A stretch of DNA of 34,488 nt from Sphingopyxis macrogoltabida (lineage in GTDB: Bacteria; Pseudomonadota; Alphaproteobacteria; Sphingomonadales; Sphingomonadaceae): positions 1 through 34,488 of the forward strand of contig QFPJ01000032.1 of assembly GCA_003241685.1 (NCBI GenBank), given 5' to 3'. A model generated the notes under the pieces. It searched no databases, was not told where the DNA came from, and was given only the letters and a program-made list of their open reading frames with translations. The position numbers were made by a program, and so were the translations under genes. Below are positions 7,920-15,614 of this stretch, piece after piece (position 1 is the first letter of the stretch; each line of letters starts with the position of its first letter).

Positions 7920-8323
7920 CCTCTCCCTCCCCCGCATGGCGTTCTGATGCCGATGGGACAAAGACCGCGGAAAGCTGCGGCATTGTCCGTCGCCCGATCC
8001 GCGAAGCGAGCCTTTCGAGCGACGAATTGAATCAAATCAGCGACGAACCGAGTCTCTAATCCGTCATTTACCGTCTTGCATCGTCGCGCCGACGTGGCAC
8101 TATAGATGGTGGGTCGACCACGGGGGCACCCCAATAAATTGTATTCGGCTGCAAATGGCGGATTTCCGTCGTCCATCGCATATGGACTCGGGAAAACCCC
8201 CTTTGCGTCCGAAAATAAGTGCCCCGGCGGTCGCAGGAAATGCTAAGACTGGAGCTTCGCTCCGAGTCGAACAGGACGGGAACAAATGGCGCCGCTGCTG
8301 CGCCGTTATCGGGGACGAACAGG
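7920..8323 (+). promoter_or_regulatory. nrdA upstream region with four GANTC sites
   Basis: There is no convincing gene here. The stretch holds four GANTC sites (8029-8033, 8050-8054, 8185-8189, 8264-8268), the recognition sequence of the alphaproteobacterial cell-cycle methylase CcrM. A possible sigma-70-like pair is TTGCAT (8076-8081) with ACTATA (8099-8104), spacing 17. I could not find a clear pair of NrdR boxes. The region probably carries the nrdAB promoter and a long leader, since the nrdA start is uncertain. Confidence 0.4.
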
Positions 8324-10279
8324 ATGGATTTTCGGGAAACGGACCGGGTGGAGATGAACGACGTGGCGACGGTGGAACTGACGAAAACGGACGCGCCGGC
8401 GGCGCCCGAATCGAAAGGCGAATCGCGGGGCGAATCGGCTCCGTCTAAGCTCAATGATTCGAGCGAGCCCAAGGTGCACGCGCGCCGGTTCGACGTCGTC
8501 ACCGATTCGTCGCGCGACGCGCTGCTCACCGATTTCGGCAAGGAAACGCTGCAGGACCGCTATCTGCTGCCCGGCGAATCCTATCAGGACCTCTTCGCGC
8601 GCGTCGCGTCGGCCTATGCCGACGATGCCGATCATGCGCAGCGGCTCTACGATTATATCTCGCGCCTGTGGTTCATGCCCGCGACCCCCGTGCTGTCGAA
8701 CGGCGGCACCGGCCGCGGCCTGCCGATCAGCTGCTATCTGAACTCGGTCGACGACAGCCTGGAGGGCATCGTCGGCACCTGGAACGAGAATGTCTGGCTC
8801 GCCAGCCGGGGCGGCGGCATCGGCACCTATTGGGGCGCGGTGCGCGGCATCGGCGAACCCGTCGGTTTGAACGGCAAGACCAGCGGCATCATTCCCTTCG
8901 TCCGCGTGATGGACAGCCTGACCCTCGCGATCAGCCAGGGCTCGCTCCGCCGCGGTTCGGCCGCCTGCTACCTCGACATCTCGCACCCCGAGATCGAGGA
9001 GTTTTTGGAGGTCCGCAAGCCGTCGGGCGATTTCAACCGCAAGGCGCTGAACCTCCACCACGGCGTCCTCATCACCGACGAATTCATGGAAGCCGTCCGC
9101 GACGGCGCCGAATTCAACCTCCGCTCGCCGAAGGATCAGAGCGTCCGCGGCACCGTCGACGCGCGCGGCCTGTTCCAGAAGCTGGTCGAAACGCGCCTCG
9201 CGACCGGCGAGCCCTACATCATCTTCATCGACCAGGTGAACCGCATGATGCCCAAGCATCACCGCGACCTGGGGCTGAAGGTCACCACCTCGAACCTTTG
9301 CAGCGAAATCACCCTGCCGACGGGCCGCGACCATCTCGGCAACGATCGCACCGCGGTCTGCTGTCTCTCGTCGCTCAACCTCGAAACCTGGGACGAATGG
9401 AACGGCGACAAGCGTTTCATCGAAGACGTCATGCGCATGCTCGACAATGTCCTGCAGGACTATATCGACCGCGCCCCGCCCGAAATGGCGCGCGCCAAAT
9501 ACAGCGCCAGCCGCGAACGCTCGGTCGGGCTCGGCGTCATGGGCTTCCACAGCTTCCTCCAGGCGCGCGGCCTGCCGTTCGAGGGCGCGATGGCGAAATC
9601 GTCGAACCTGCGCGTCTTCAAGCATATCCGCGCGCAGGTCGATCAGGCGTCGATGCTGCTCGCCAACGAACGCGGCCCCTGCCCCGACGCCGCCGATCAG
9701 GGCGTGATGGAGCGGTTCAGCTGCAAGATGGCGATCGCGCCGACCGCGTCGATCAGCATCATCTGCGGCGGCACCAGCGCGTGCATCGAACCGATCCCGG
9801 CGAACATCTACACGCACAAGACGCTCTCGGGCAGCTTCTCGATCCGCAACCCGCATCTCGAAGCCCTGCTCGTCGACAAGGCGAAGAACTCGGACGCGAT
9901 CTGGAACTCGATCCTCGAACGCGGCGGCAGCGTCCAGCACCTCGACTTTCTGACGCAGGACGAGAAGGACTGCTACAAGACCAGCTTCGAGATCGACCAG
10001 CGCTGGCTGCTCGAACTCGCCGCCGACCGTACGCCGTACATCGATCAGGCCGCCTCGCTGAACCTGTTCATCCCGGCGGACGTCGAGAAATGGGACCTGC
10101 TCATGCTCCACTACCGCGCGTGGGAACTCGGCATCAAATCGCTCTATTACCTCCGCTCGAAATCGGTGCAGCGCGCCGGCTTCGCGGGCGGGGTCGAGGC
10201 CGACAACACCCCCGAGGCGGCGAAGTTCGAACTCTCCGCCGGCAGCACCGATTACGACGAGTGCCTGGCCTGCCAATAA
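8324..10279 (+). CDS. nrdA: Class I ribonucleotide reductase, large (alpha) subunit
   Basis: Reduces ribonucleoside diphosphates to deoxyribonucleotides together with NrdB. With ATG 8324 it is 651 residues, about 110 shorter than E. coli NrdA; no ATP-cone is visible before the catalytic part (FGKETLQDRYLLPGESYQDL), so the activity site may be missing. Active-site features are C137 (PISCYLNS), the thiyl-radical Cys C326 (SNLCSEITLPTG), C346/C347 (AVCCLSSLNL), the radical-transfer Tyr pair Y608-Y609 and the C-terminal shuttle cysteines C647 and C650. The start is uncertain: GTG 8219, ATG 8354 and GTG 8363 are in frame. ATG 8324 has GGGGA about 8 bases upstream. nrdB follows after a REP-like doublet. 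Confidence 0.96.
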   Translation: MDFRETDRVEMNDVATVELTKTDAPAAPESKGESRGESAPSKLNDSSEPKVHARRFDVVTDSSRDALLTDFGKETLQDRYLLPGESYQDLFARVASAYADDADHAQRLYDYISRLWFMPATPVLSNGGTGRGLPISCYLNSVDDSLEGIVGTWNENVWLASRGGGIGTYWGAVRGIGEPVGLNGKTSGIIPFVRVMDSLTLAISQGSLRRGSAACYLDISHPEIEEFLEVRKPSGDFNRKALNLHHGVLITDEFMEAVRDGAEFNLRSPKDQSVRGTVDARGLFQKLVETRLATGEPYIIFIDQVNRMMPKHHRDLGLKVTTSNLCSEITLPTGRDHLGNDRTAVCCLSSLNLETWDEWNGDKRFIEDVMRMLDNVLQDYIDRAPPEMARAKYSASRERSVGLGVMGFHSFLQARGLPFEGAMAKSSNLRVFKHIRAQVDQASMLLANERGPCPDAADQGVMERFSCKMAIAPTASISIICGGTSACIEPIPANIYTHKTLSGSFSIRNPHLEALLVDKAKNSDAIWNSILERGGSVQHLDFLTQDEKDCYKTSFEIDQRWLLELAADRTPYIDQAASLNLFIPADVEKWDLLMLHYRAWELGIKSLYYLRSKSVQRAGFAGGVEADNTPEAAKFELSAGSTDYDECLACQ

Positions 10280-10298
10280 GGCCGCCCTCCCCCTTCCT

Positions 10299-10369
10299 GT
10301 CATTCCCGCGAAAGCGGGAACCCAGGGCGGGTTTACGCAACACTGGGTCCCCGCTTTCGCGGGGATGAC
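10299..10369. repeat. REP-like palindrome doublet between nrdA and nrdB
   Basis: Two hairpins (TTCCCGC-GAAA-GCGGGAA and CCCCGC-TTTC-GCGGGG) face each other; the outer ends GTCAT and ATGAC also pair, so the whole 71 bases can fold as one long inverted repeat. A diverged relative lies at 29722-29800. Inside an operon it may reduce readthrough or protect the nrdA mRNA 3' end. Confidence 0.85.
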
Positions 10370-10395
10370 AAGCCAAGAAGATCGAGGAAACCCGC

Positions 10396-11463
10396 ATGTC
10401 CCTTCTCGAAGCCCGCAAGACCTACAAGCCCTTCGAATATCCCTGGGCGTTCGATTTCTGGAAGCGCCAGCAGCAGATCCACTGGGTGCCCGAAGAAGTG
10501 CCGCTGGGCGAGGATTGCCGCGACTGGGCGCAGAAGATCAGCGACCATGAACGCAATCTGCTGACGCAGATTTTCCGCTTCTTCACCCAGGCCGATATCG
10601 AGGTGCAGGATTGCTACCACGAAAAATACGGCCGTGTGTTCAAGCCGACCGAGATTAAGATGATGCTGACCGCGTTCAGCAACATGGAAACGGTGCATAT
10701 CGCGGCGTACAGCCACCTGCTCGACACGATCGGCATGCCCGAAAGCGAATATGGCATGTTCCTCGAATATGACGAGATGCGTGCCAAGCACGACTATATG
10801 GGCACCTTCGGGGTCGAGAATGACGAGGATATCGCGCGCACCCTCGCGATGTTCGGCGGCTTCACCGAGGGCTTGCAGCTTTTCGCCAGCTTCGCGATGC
10901 TGATGAACTTCCCGCGCTTCAACAAGATGAAGGGCATGGGCCAGATCGTCAGCTGGTCGATCCGCGACGAAAGCCTGCATTGCGAAGGCATCATCAAACT
11001 GTTCCACACCTTCACCAAGGAACGCGACTGTCTGACCAAGGCGGTGAAGGAAGACATCATCGACACCTGCCAAAAGACGGTGCGGCTGGAGGATGCGTTC
11101 ATCGACCTGGCGTTCGAACAGGGCCCCGTCCCCGGCATGACGCCCAAGGAGATCAAGCGCTACATCCGCTACATCGCCGACTGGCGCCTGGGCCAGCTCG
11201 GCTTCCAGCCGATCTACATGATCGACGAACACCCCCTGCCCTGGCTCGCCCCGCTGCTGAACGGCGTCGAGCACGCGAACTTCTTCGAAACGCGCGCGAC
11301 CGAATATAGCAAGGGCGCGACGCGCGGCGACTGGAACAGCGTGTGGACCAGCTTCGACAACCGCAAGAAGGCGAAAGCCAACGACGACGGCACCGCCGCC
11401 GCCCAGCCGGCCGAAACCGACGGCGAAGACATGTTCGCAAAAGCCGGCATCGCCGCCGAGTAA
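10396..11463 (+). CDS. nrdB: Class I ribonucleotide reductase, small (beta) subunit
   Basis: The radical-generating partner of NrdA, 355 residues. The dimetal ligands are visible: D67 (FTQADIEVQ), E98-x-x-H101 (NMETVHIAAY) and E192-x-x-H195 (RDESLHCEG). Y105 sits four residues after H101, where the stable tyrosyl radical is expected, which points to a Tyr-radical class I enzyme rather than the Phe-containing Ic type. The ATG at 10396 follows GAGGA at a spacing of about 7. The C-terminal tail ends with an acidic segment (AETDGEDMFAKAGIAAE) suited to binding NrdA. It is probably cotranscribed with nrdA, although 116 bases containing a strong palindrome lie between them. Confidence 0.97.
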   Translation: MSLLEARKTYKPFEYPWAFDFWKRQQQIHWVPEEVPLGEDCRDWAQKISDHERNLLTQIFRFFTQADIEVQDCYHEKYGRVFKPTEIKMMLTAFSNMETVHIAAYSHLLDTIGMPESEYGMFLEYDEMRAKHDYMGTFGVENDEDIARTLAMFGGFTEGLQLFASFAMLMNFPRFNKMKGMGQIVSWSIRDESLHCEGIIKLFHTFTKERDCLTKAVKEDIIDTCQKTVRLEDAFIDLAFEQGPVPGMTPKEIKRYIRYIADWRLGQLGFQPIYMIDEHPLPWLAPLLNGVEHANFFETRATEYSKGATRGDWNSVWTSFDNRKKAKANDDGTAAAQPAETDGEDMFAKAGIAAE

Positions 11464-11471
11464 CCAACAAA

Positions 11472-11540
11472 CCCCTCCCCTTCAGGGGAGGGGCAGCGAC
11501 GCTTGCCAGCTCGCTGGCTTAGCGAAGCGGGGTGGGCCAC
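11472..11540. repeat. Dispersed intergenic repeat with two hairpins
   Basis: CCCCTCCCC-TTCA-GGGGAGGGG is a perfect 9-bp hairpin 8 bases after the nrdB stop, followed by GCCAGC-TC-GCTGGC (11505-11518) and GCGAAGCGGGGTGGG. Related CT/AG-rich hairpin elements occur at about 19260-19310 and 19446-19600, so this is a repeat family that may also terminate nrdB. Confidence 0.65.
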
Positions 11541-11576
11541 ACGGCCCGAAACGATGATCGAAAAGAGAAGTCGCAA

Positions 11577-11807
11577 ATGACCGAGAAGAAAAAAGAAAAA
11601 CTCCTGATCCTCAGCCAACCCCAGCGCGCCTGCCTGGAAGGCCTGTCGAACCGCCGCCCGCAACTCCCGAACGACCCGATCCGCGACGAACTCACCGCGC
11701 TGGGTCTGGTGGCGCAGCAGGGCGCCAAATGGACGCTGACCCCGACGGGCAAGAAGGTGCTGGCGGCGGGATCGAACCGGCGGAACGCTGGGGGATTTTC
11801 GGTTTAG
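11577..11807 (+). CDS. Small protein of unknown function, possibly winged-helix-like
   Basis: 76 residues: a Lys/Glu-rich start (MTEKKKEKLLILSQPQRAC) followed by a helix-rich part ending LTALGLVAQQGAKWTLTPTGKKVLAAG. The L.A.GLV......W.LT..G...L pattern resembles the wing and last helix of small winged-helix proteins. The ATG at 11577 is preceded by GAGAAG; an upstream in-frame GTG at 11532 lies inside the repeat and is less likely. It lies directly upstream of the AT-rich antitoxin-like gene (29 bases away) but has ordinary high GC, so it probably belongs to the host chromosome rather than to the island. Function not recognised. Confidence 0.7.
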   Translation: MTEKKKEKLLILSQPQRACLEGLSNRRPQLPNDPIRDELTALGLVAQQGAKWTLTPTGKKVLAAGSNRRNAGGFSV

Positions 11808-11836
11808 AGGCGGCGGAGAATGAGGATTGCAGCGAG

Positions 11837-12346
11837 GTGAAAGCAACCCCAGAAAAACAATATGGCATTAGACAATTAGCCAATTGGATTCTCGATTATG
11901 CCGACGGGCTCAATGTCGAGCTGTCAAATATGGGGCTGAATAAAATTCTTTTTTTTGCTTACGAGCATGCTCTATTAAAATACAACAGAAAGCTGACTAA
12001 CGCAAAAATAGAAGCTTGGGATCATGGCCCCGTATTTAGAGAAGTTTACCGATCATTTAAACAGCACGGGAACAGATCAATAAACGATAGAGCATCCGTG
12101 TATGATCCGCTTTCCGATTCCTTAAAGACAGCAAACACGGACATACATCCACTCGACCAAGAAATAATCTCTGAAGCCATTAAAGATCTAATCCACCTCC
12201 CCGCCTTTGTACTCAGAGAACTATCTCATTCAAATAATGGCGCTTGGGCTCGCGTGTGGTATCATCCTGAAAAATCTAACCCTGGAATGGAAATCTCAGA
12301 CGAGATCATATATAGAACAAACGACTCTGGAAGGCTCTCTCAATGA
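11837..12346 (+). CDS. SocA/Panacea-domain (DUF4065-like) antitoxin candidate
   Basis: 169 residues from GTG 11837. The sequence matches the Panacea (DUF4065) pattern as I know it: YGIRQLANWILDYAD, then MGLNKILFFAYEHALLKYNRKLTNAKIEAWDHGPVFREVY split over the central region (residues about 30-75), and a helical C-terminal part. Members of this family, including Caulobacter SocA, act as antitoxins next to very different toxins. The gene is strikingly AT-rich: the 60 bases from 11941 hold only 17 G/C. Its stop overlaps the next start (ATGA at 12343-12346), giving the antitoxin-first operon typical of toxin-antitoxin pairs. The start is uncertain because the frame is open back to 11729. Family assignment is from recall, not a search. 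Confidence 0.8.
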   Translation: MKATPEKQYGIRQLANWILDYADGLNVELSNMGLNKILFFAYEHALLKYNRKLTNAKIEAWDHGPVFREVYRSFKQHGNRSINDRASVYDPLSDSLKTANTDIHPLDQEIISEAIKDLIHLPAFVLRELSHSNNGAWARVWYHPEKSNPGMEISDEIIYRTNDSGRLSQ

Positions 12347-13035
12347 TCGATCCTCAAAAAGCGATATTGAAGCTCCGCCGGCCTCCGGCCGCCCACAATT
12401 GGGTGAAAAGCCTGCGGCCACGCAGAGACGCCACAGCGTTAGCGCTGTTCAATTTTGCTGTAAATGGACCGCGTCACAGCCTCCAAAAAGTCTCAGAAAT
12501 CATCGGCTTCGTTGTTTTTGATGGCCTTTCGCTCGAAGAAGCGGGGAAGTGCGTCAGCAAAATATCCAACCCGAAAGTCAGAGAATACGGGCATGAGATT
12601 CTCAAAGCAATCGTGCCTTGGATCAGGGAACGAGACCTAAAAGGCGTTCAGATTTTCAAGGATCTTTCGGAACTCTACCGTGTATCAAGCACTGTATCTG
12701 TCCCTGTTCGACCCACCTTTGTGGTTCGAGAGGGAACGCAGGTAACGCCATATTTCGTGATTTGTTGGGCGAAGATGGATTTGGATCGCTATCAAAAGCG
12801 CATCCTCTCCACCGTAATTGTTGACGCTATCCTTCGCCTCGAAGAATTTGAAGGATCCGATGCGCGGGTAGTGTGCGTTCCGCGTTATCGTGGATCAAAG
12901 TCCGAGAGATTCGTTTCCGACTGGTGGATTTCCGAGTATCCTCCTCTCTCCGACGCCGAAAAGGCCGAGCTCTTTAACAGATATGAGTCCGCACTTAGCG
13001 ATGCCGAAAAAATGATTCTGGACAACTTAGGATAA
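12343..13035 (+). CDS. Unknown 230-residue protein paired with the Panacea-type gene, toxin candidate
   Basis: Overlaps the antitoxin-like gene by four bases (ATGA), so translation is probably coupled. I do not recognise a domain. The N-terminal 40 residues are basic (LKLRRPP, SLRPRRD) and include T31-A-L-A-L-F36, which faintly resembles the core of beta-clamp binding motifs but lacks the usual Gln. The middle is helical (LSLEEAGKCVSKISN); the C-terminal half alternates strands and helices (TPYFVICWAKM, RILSTVIVDAIL, ARVVCVPRYRGS) and ends in two acidic helices starting with SDAEK. There is no signal peptide or membrane helix, so it should act in the cytoplasm. Genomic context suggests a toxin; no catalytic site can be named. 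SocB-like clamp inhibition is one possibility. Confidence 0.75.
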   Translation: MIDPQKAILKLRRPPAAHNWVKSLRPRRDATALALFNFAVNGPRHSLQKVSEIIGFVVFDGLSLEEAGKCVSKISNPKVREYGHEILKAIVPWIRERDLKGVQIFKDLSELYRVSSTVSVPVRPTFVVREGTQVTPYFVICWAKMDLDRYQKRILSTVIVDAILRLEEFEGSDARVVCVPRYRGSKSERFVSDWWISEYPPLSDAEKAELFNRYESALSDAEKMILDNLG

Positions 13036-13100
13036 ATCCGGAACCCGCCGGCTATTACGGTGGAACCATAGTGAAATATGCAACAAGCGATGGCGCATAG

Positions 13101-13184
13101 ATGCCGGATCAAGTCCGGCATGACGATGTGAACAGAAGCGTCCGGTTCGGCCCAAAGCTCGTCACCCCGGACTTGATCCGGGGT
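13101..13184. repeat. Inverted pair of palindromic repeats upstream of the GIY-YIG gene
   Basis: First unit 13101-13121: ATGCCGGA, TCAAG, TCCGGCAT. Second unit 13164-13184: ACCCCGGA, CTTGA, TCCGGGGT, in the opposite orientation. Each is an 8-bp-arm hairpin with a 5-base loop. The same family appears at 13548-13611 and 19339-19403. Confidence 0.9.
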
Positions 13185-13209
13185 CCATCGCCGCCCTAGC
13201 CTCCACCCC

Positions 13210-13524
13210 ATGCATGCCGACTTCCAGCCCTGCACCTATATCATGGCGAGCGCGCGGAACGGCACACTTTACACCGGCGTCACCTCGCATCTGATCCAGC
13301 GCGTCTGCCAGCACCGCGACGGGATGTTCGGGGGCTTCACCCGCCGTTACGGCGTCAAACGTCTCGTCTGGTTCGAACTCGCCGGGACGATGCACGGCGC
13401 GATCACGCGGGAGAAGCGGATCAAGAATTGGCAGCGCAAGTGGAAGATCGAGTTGATAGAGGCGGCGAACCCGGATTGGCGCGATCTCGCGGAGGAATTG
13501 GGGTTGCCGCAGTTAGAGACATAA
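13210..13524 (+). CDS. Small GIY-YIG nuclease-family protein
   Basis: 104 residues with the GIY-YIG core: TYIMASARNGTLYTGVTS (Y-I-M in place of GIY, then YTG in place of YIG), an Arg in a helix (LIQRVCQHRDG), and the later ITREKRIKNWQRKWKIELIE with the expected conserved Glu and Lys. This is the single-domain UvrC/UPF0213-like class, expected to be a DNA endonuclease or a relative; the true substrate of these short proteins is mostly unknown. The ATG at 13210 is close to the upstream repeat. The gene is flanked on both sides by inverted pairs of the same palindromic repeat, which may reflect a functional or mobility link. Confidence 0.9.
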   Translation: MHADFQPCTYIMASARNGTLYTGVTSHLIQRVCQHRDGMFGGFTRRYGVKRLVWFELAGTMHGAITREKRIKNWQRKWKIELIEAANPDWRDLAEELGLPQLET

Positions 13525-13547
13525 CGCCCTTAATCCCCACCCTCGTC

Positions 13548-13611
13548 ATGCCGGACTTGATCCGGCATCCATGCAGCGCCGGTGGAATGGATGCCGGATC
13601 AAGTCCGGCAT
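13548..13611. repeat. Inverted pair of palindromic repeats downstream of the GIY-YIG gene
   Basis: Units at 13548-13568 (ATGCCGGA, CTTGA, TCCGGCAT) and 13591-13611 (ATGCCGGA, TCAAG, TCCGGCAT) face each other, so the 64-base element is a nearly perfect long inverted repeat. It begins 24 bases after the GIY-YIG stop and may also end its transcript. Confidence 0.9.
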
Positions 13612-13632
13612 GACGAAGAGGGAGAAATCTTT

Positions 13633-13652
13633 GCGTCTTCGCGTCTTCGCGT
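13633..13652. repeat. Short tandem repeat GCGTCTTC
   Basis: GCGTCTTC is repeated twice, followed by a partial GCGT, just beyond the palindromic pair. No gene was found between 13525 and 13765. The element may be another dispersed intergenic repeat. Confidence 0.55.
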
Positions 13653-13765
13653 GAAACCCGATCAAAAGCCGCCCCATCCACCGCGCGCGCGCCCAAATCC
13701 TATTTCGCACACCCCACCCCAAAAACCGCTGTCCTACATTTCCCGGCCATGCTCCAAGCTGGCGG

Positions 13766-14500
13766 ATGAGCCATATCGCCCCCATCCCCTCGCCCGAAGC
13801 CCCTGCAGCCGAACCCGCCCCCGCGCTCGACGCCCATGGCCACGACCCCGCCGCCTATGACTGGGTGCCGGTGCTGAAAAAGCGGCGCAAGGACGGTTGG
13901 TCGCCGGCCAAACAGCGCGCCTTTGTCGAGGCGCTGGCCGACAGCGGGTCGGTCGTCACCGCGGCGCAGCGCGTCGGCATGTCCGAATCCTCCGCCTATC
14001 GCCTGCGCCGTTCGCCCGGCGCCGAGGCGTTCGACCGCGCGTGGGGCGCCGCGATCGAGACCGCATCGAAGAAATTGCTCGACGCCGCCTTCGAACGCGC
14101 GCTGGTCGGCACCGACGAGCCGGTGTTCGATCGTGAGGGCCGGCGCATCGGCCGCCGCCTGCGCCAGAGCGACCGGCTGCTGATGTTCCTGCTGCGCGCC
14201 TATGGCCCCGACCGCTTTCGCGGCGCGACGTCGGGCAAGGCCGACATAGCGGCCGCCACCGCCGCCCCGGTTGCCGAGGCGCTGGTCCGCCTGCACCCCG
14301 CACCGCCCGCCGATCCCGCCGCGCTGATGGCGCCGGAGGATCTGGCGGTGGCGCTCGACGTCGCCGATCATTTCGATGGCGAGCTGCCGCGCTGGCATCG
14401 CGATAAGGATGACGACCGCGAACCGGAGGCCGCGCCCGCGCCGCCGCTGCCGCCGATGACGGCGGAGGACGACGAACGCGGCGAGGCTGACCTTTACTGA
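13766..14500 (+). CDS. HTH-containing protein of unknown function
   Basis: 244 residues. After a disordered Pro/Ala N-terminus, residues about 45-90 (WSPAKQRAFVEALADSGSVV, TAAQRVGMSESSAYRLRR) form a helix-turn-helix like those of phage terminase small subunits and resolvase-type HTH domains. A middle part (LLDAAFERALVGTDEPVFDR, then RRIGRRLRQSDRLLMFLLRAY) is conserved-looking, and the tail is acidic and Pro-rich (DKDDDREPEAAPAPPLPP). No nuclease or phage gene is next to it, so it is more likely a host DNA-binding protein than a phage remnant. The ATG at 13766 has a weak ribosome binding site. The gene is convergent with the membrane protein at 14542. Function unknown. Confidence 0.8.
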   Translation: MSHIAPIPSPEAPAAEPAPALDAHGHDPAAYDWVPVLKKRRKDGWSPAKQRAFVEALADSGSVVTAAQRVGMSESSAYRLRRSPGAEAFDRAWGAAIETASKKLLDAAFERALVGTDEPVFDREGRRIGRRLRQSDRLLMFLLRAYGPDRFRGATSGKADIAAATAAPVAEALVRLHPAPPADPAALMAPEDLAVALDVADHFDGELPRWHRDKDDDREPEAAPAPPLPPMTAEDDERGEADLY

Positions 14501-14541
14501 ACTTTGGGGCTGCGCTGCGGCGGACCCGGCGGCCCGCCCGG

Positions 14542-15048
14542 TCAGTTCATCACCGATCCCGCCGGAAAGCCGCGCACCCCCGCGACCGCGAACATCACCC
14601 CGCCGCGCACCGCTTCGGGCGAGTCGGCGAGCAGGTAGAGCTTCGCCAGTTCGCGCGTCACTTCGCTGTCGTCGTCGACGACCAGCCGCAGCGCGGGGAT
14701 GCCGAACGCGCCCTTGCCCACCACCACGTCGCGGATCAGCGGCAATGGCCAGCTTTCGCCGCCGCCGCGATACAGGCGCGCGCCGTCGTGCCAGATGAAG
14801 ACATCGCGCCGCCGCCACGCGCCATGGAAGACCGCAAGGCCGACCAGCGCCGCCGCAATGGCCGCCGTCGCCAGCAGGTTGCCGAACAACATCGCGCGCA
14901 GCACCTCGCCCGCGCCATGGCCCCACGCGCCGCTCGCCTGCCGCGCCGCCAGCCCCGCGGCGAACAGCGCGCACAGCAATTGGCCCGCCAGCAGCGGCTT
15001 CGCCTTCAGCCGCCCGATCACGATCCGCCTGGAAAATCCGCTGCTCAT
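14542..15048 (-). CDS. Membrane protein of unknown function
   Basis: 168 residues from ATG 15046-15048, preceded by GGGCGG. Two membrane helices are evident: LLAGQLLCALFAAGLAARQA and then MLFGNLLATAAIAAALVGLA. They are followed by a cytoplasmic or periplasmic strand-rich domain (RDVFIWHDGARLYRGGGESW, then PLIRDVVVGKGAFGIPALRL), reminiscent of the small PH-like domains seen after two-helix membrane anchors. An in-frame GTG at 15075 would add nine residues. It is convergent with the HTH gene. I do not recognise the family. Confidence 0.75.
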   Translation of the reverse strand: MSSGFSRRIVIGRLKAKPLLAGQLLCALFAAGLAARQASGAWGHGAGEVLRAMLFGNLLATAAIAAALVGLAVFHGAWRRRDVFIWHDGARLYRGGGESWPLPLIRDVVVGKGAFGIPALRLVVDDDSEVTRELAKLYLLADSPEAVRGGVMFAVAGVRGFPAGSVMN

Positions 15049-15227
15049 GAAAATCCGCCCGTCATCGCGCCCCACATAGGAAGCGCATCGCCTCCGCGCC
15101 AGTGCGCGCCGTCGCCCCCGCGCCGGTCCGCGGCATCGGCGCCGCGCCGGGCCGCGCCGATGCTGCGGCGAACGGCCGCCCCGACTCGCTTTCGCATGCT
15201 ATACCCGGCGGCGAGAGGAGACGCTTC

Positions 15228-15380
15228 ATGCAACCCGTGACCGATGGCGACCGCCGCAAGGAACTCGCGGCCCTGCTGCAACAGGTGCAGGCACACCCCG
15301 AACGCGACTGGAGCGGCGCGCGGCGCCGCATCGCGACGCTGACCAAGCTGATCGCCGCGCCGGCCCTTCGCCCGGCCTGA
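15228..15380 (+). CDS. 50-residue small protein of unknown function
   Basis: Encodes MQPVTDGDRRKELAALLQQV and continues to 50 residues with a basic helical C-terminal half (GARRRIATLTKLIAA). The start is well supported: GGAG lies 7 bases before the ATG, whereas the upstream in-frame sequence has no such site. The product is probably two helices and cytoplasmic. The 233 bases to the next gene hold only a GC-rich palindrome just after the stop (CCGGCCGCCCGG) and the promoter of the next gene. Family not recognised. Confidence 0.65.
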   Translation: MQPVTDGDRRKELAALLQQVQAHPERDWSGARRRIATLTKLIAAPALRPA

Positions 15381-15614
15381 CCGGCCGCCCGGCCCACGCC
15401 ATTCGTCGCATTGCCGCCGCGTTCCATCGCGCAGCCCACGCCGCGTTGCGCCCGCCCCGTTCCCCGCAAACCATTGGAAACCGGCCACGGATCGCGGCGG
15501 CGCGCGCTGTCTGTCGCCATGCTGAATGCCGCCTTCATGAAACAAGCGGGCCCCCCGGTTCGTTCTCCCTCCATCCCGTCCACCTTCGGACGTTCGTGAA
15601 GAGAGGATAATCCG

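Noticed and set aside
8110..8150. NrdR box near the AATAAATTGTATT segment upstream of nrdA
   Set aside because: It does not fit the NrdR consensus well and there is no second properly spaced box.
8306..10303. 665-codon minus-strand open frame opposite nrdA
   Set aside because: Antisense shadow; nrdA motifs are unambiguous on the plus strand.
13101..13611. CRISPR-like array
   Set aside because: Only four palindromic units in inverted pairs, with uneven spacing and a gene between; these are REP-type elements.
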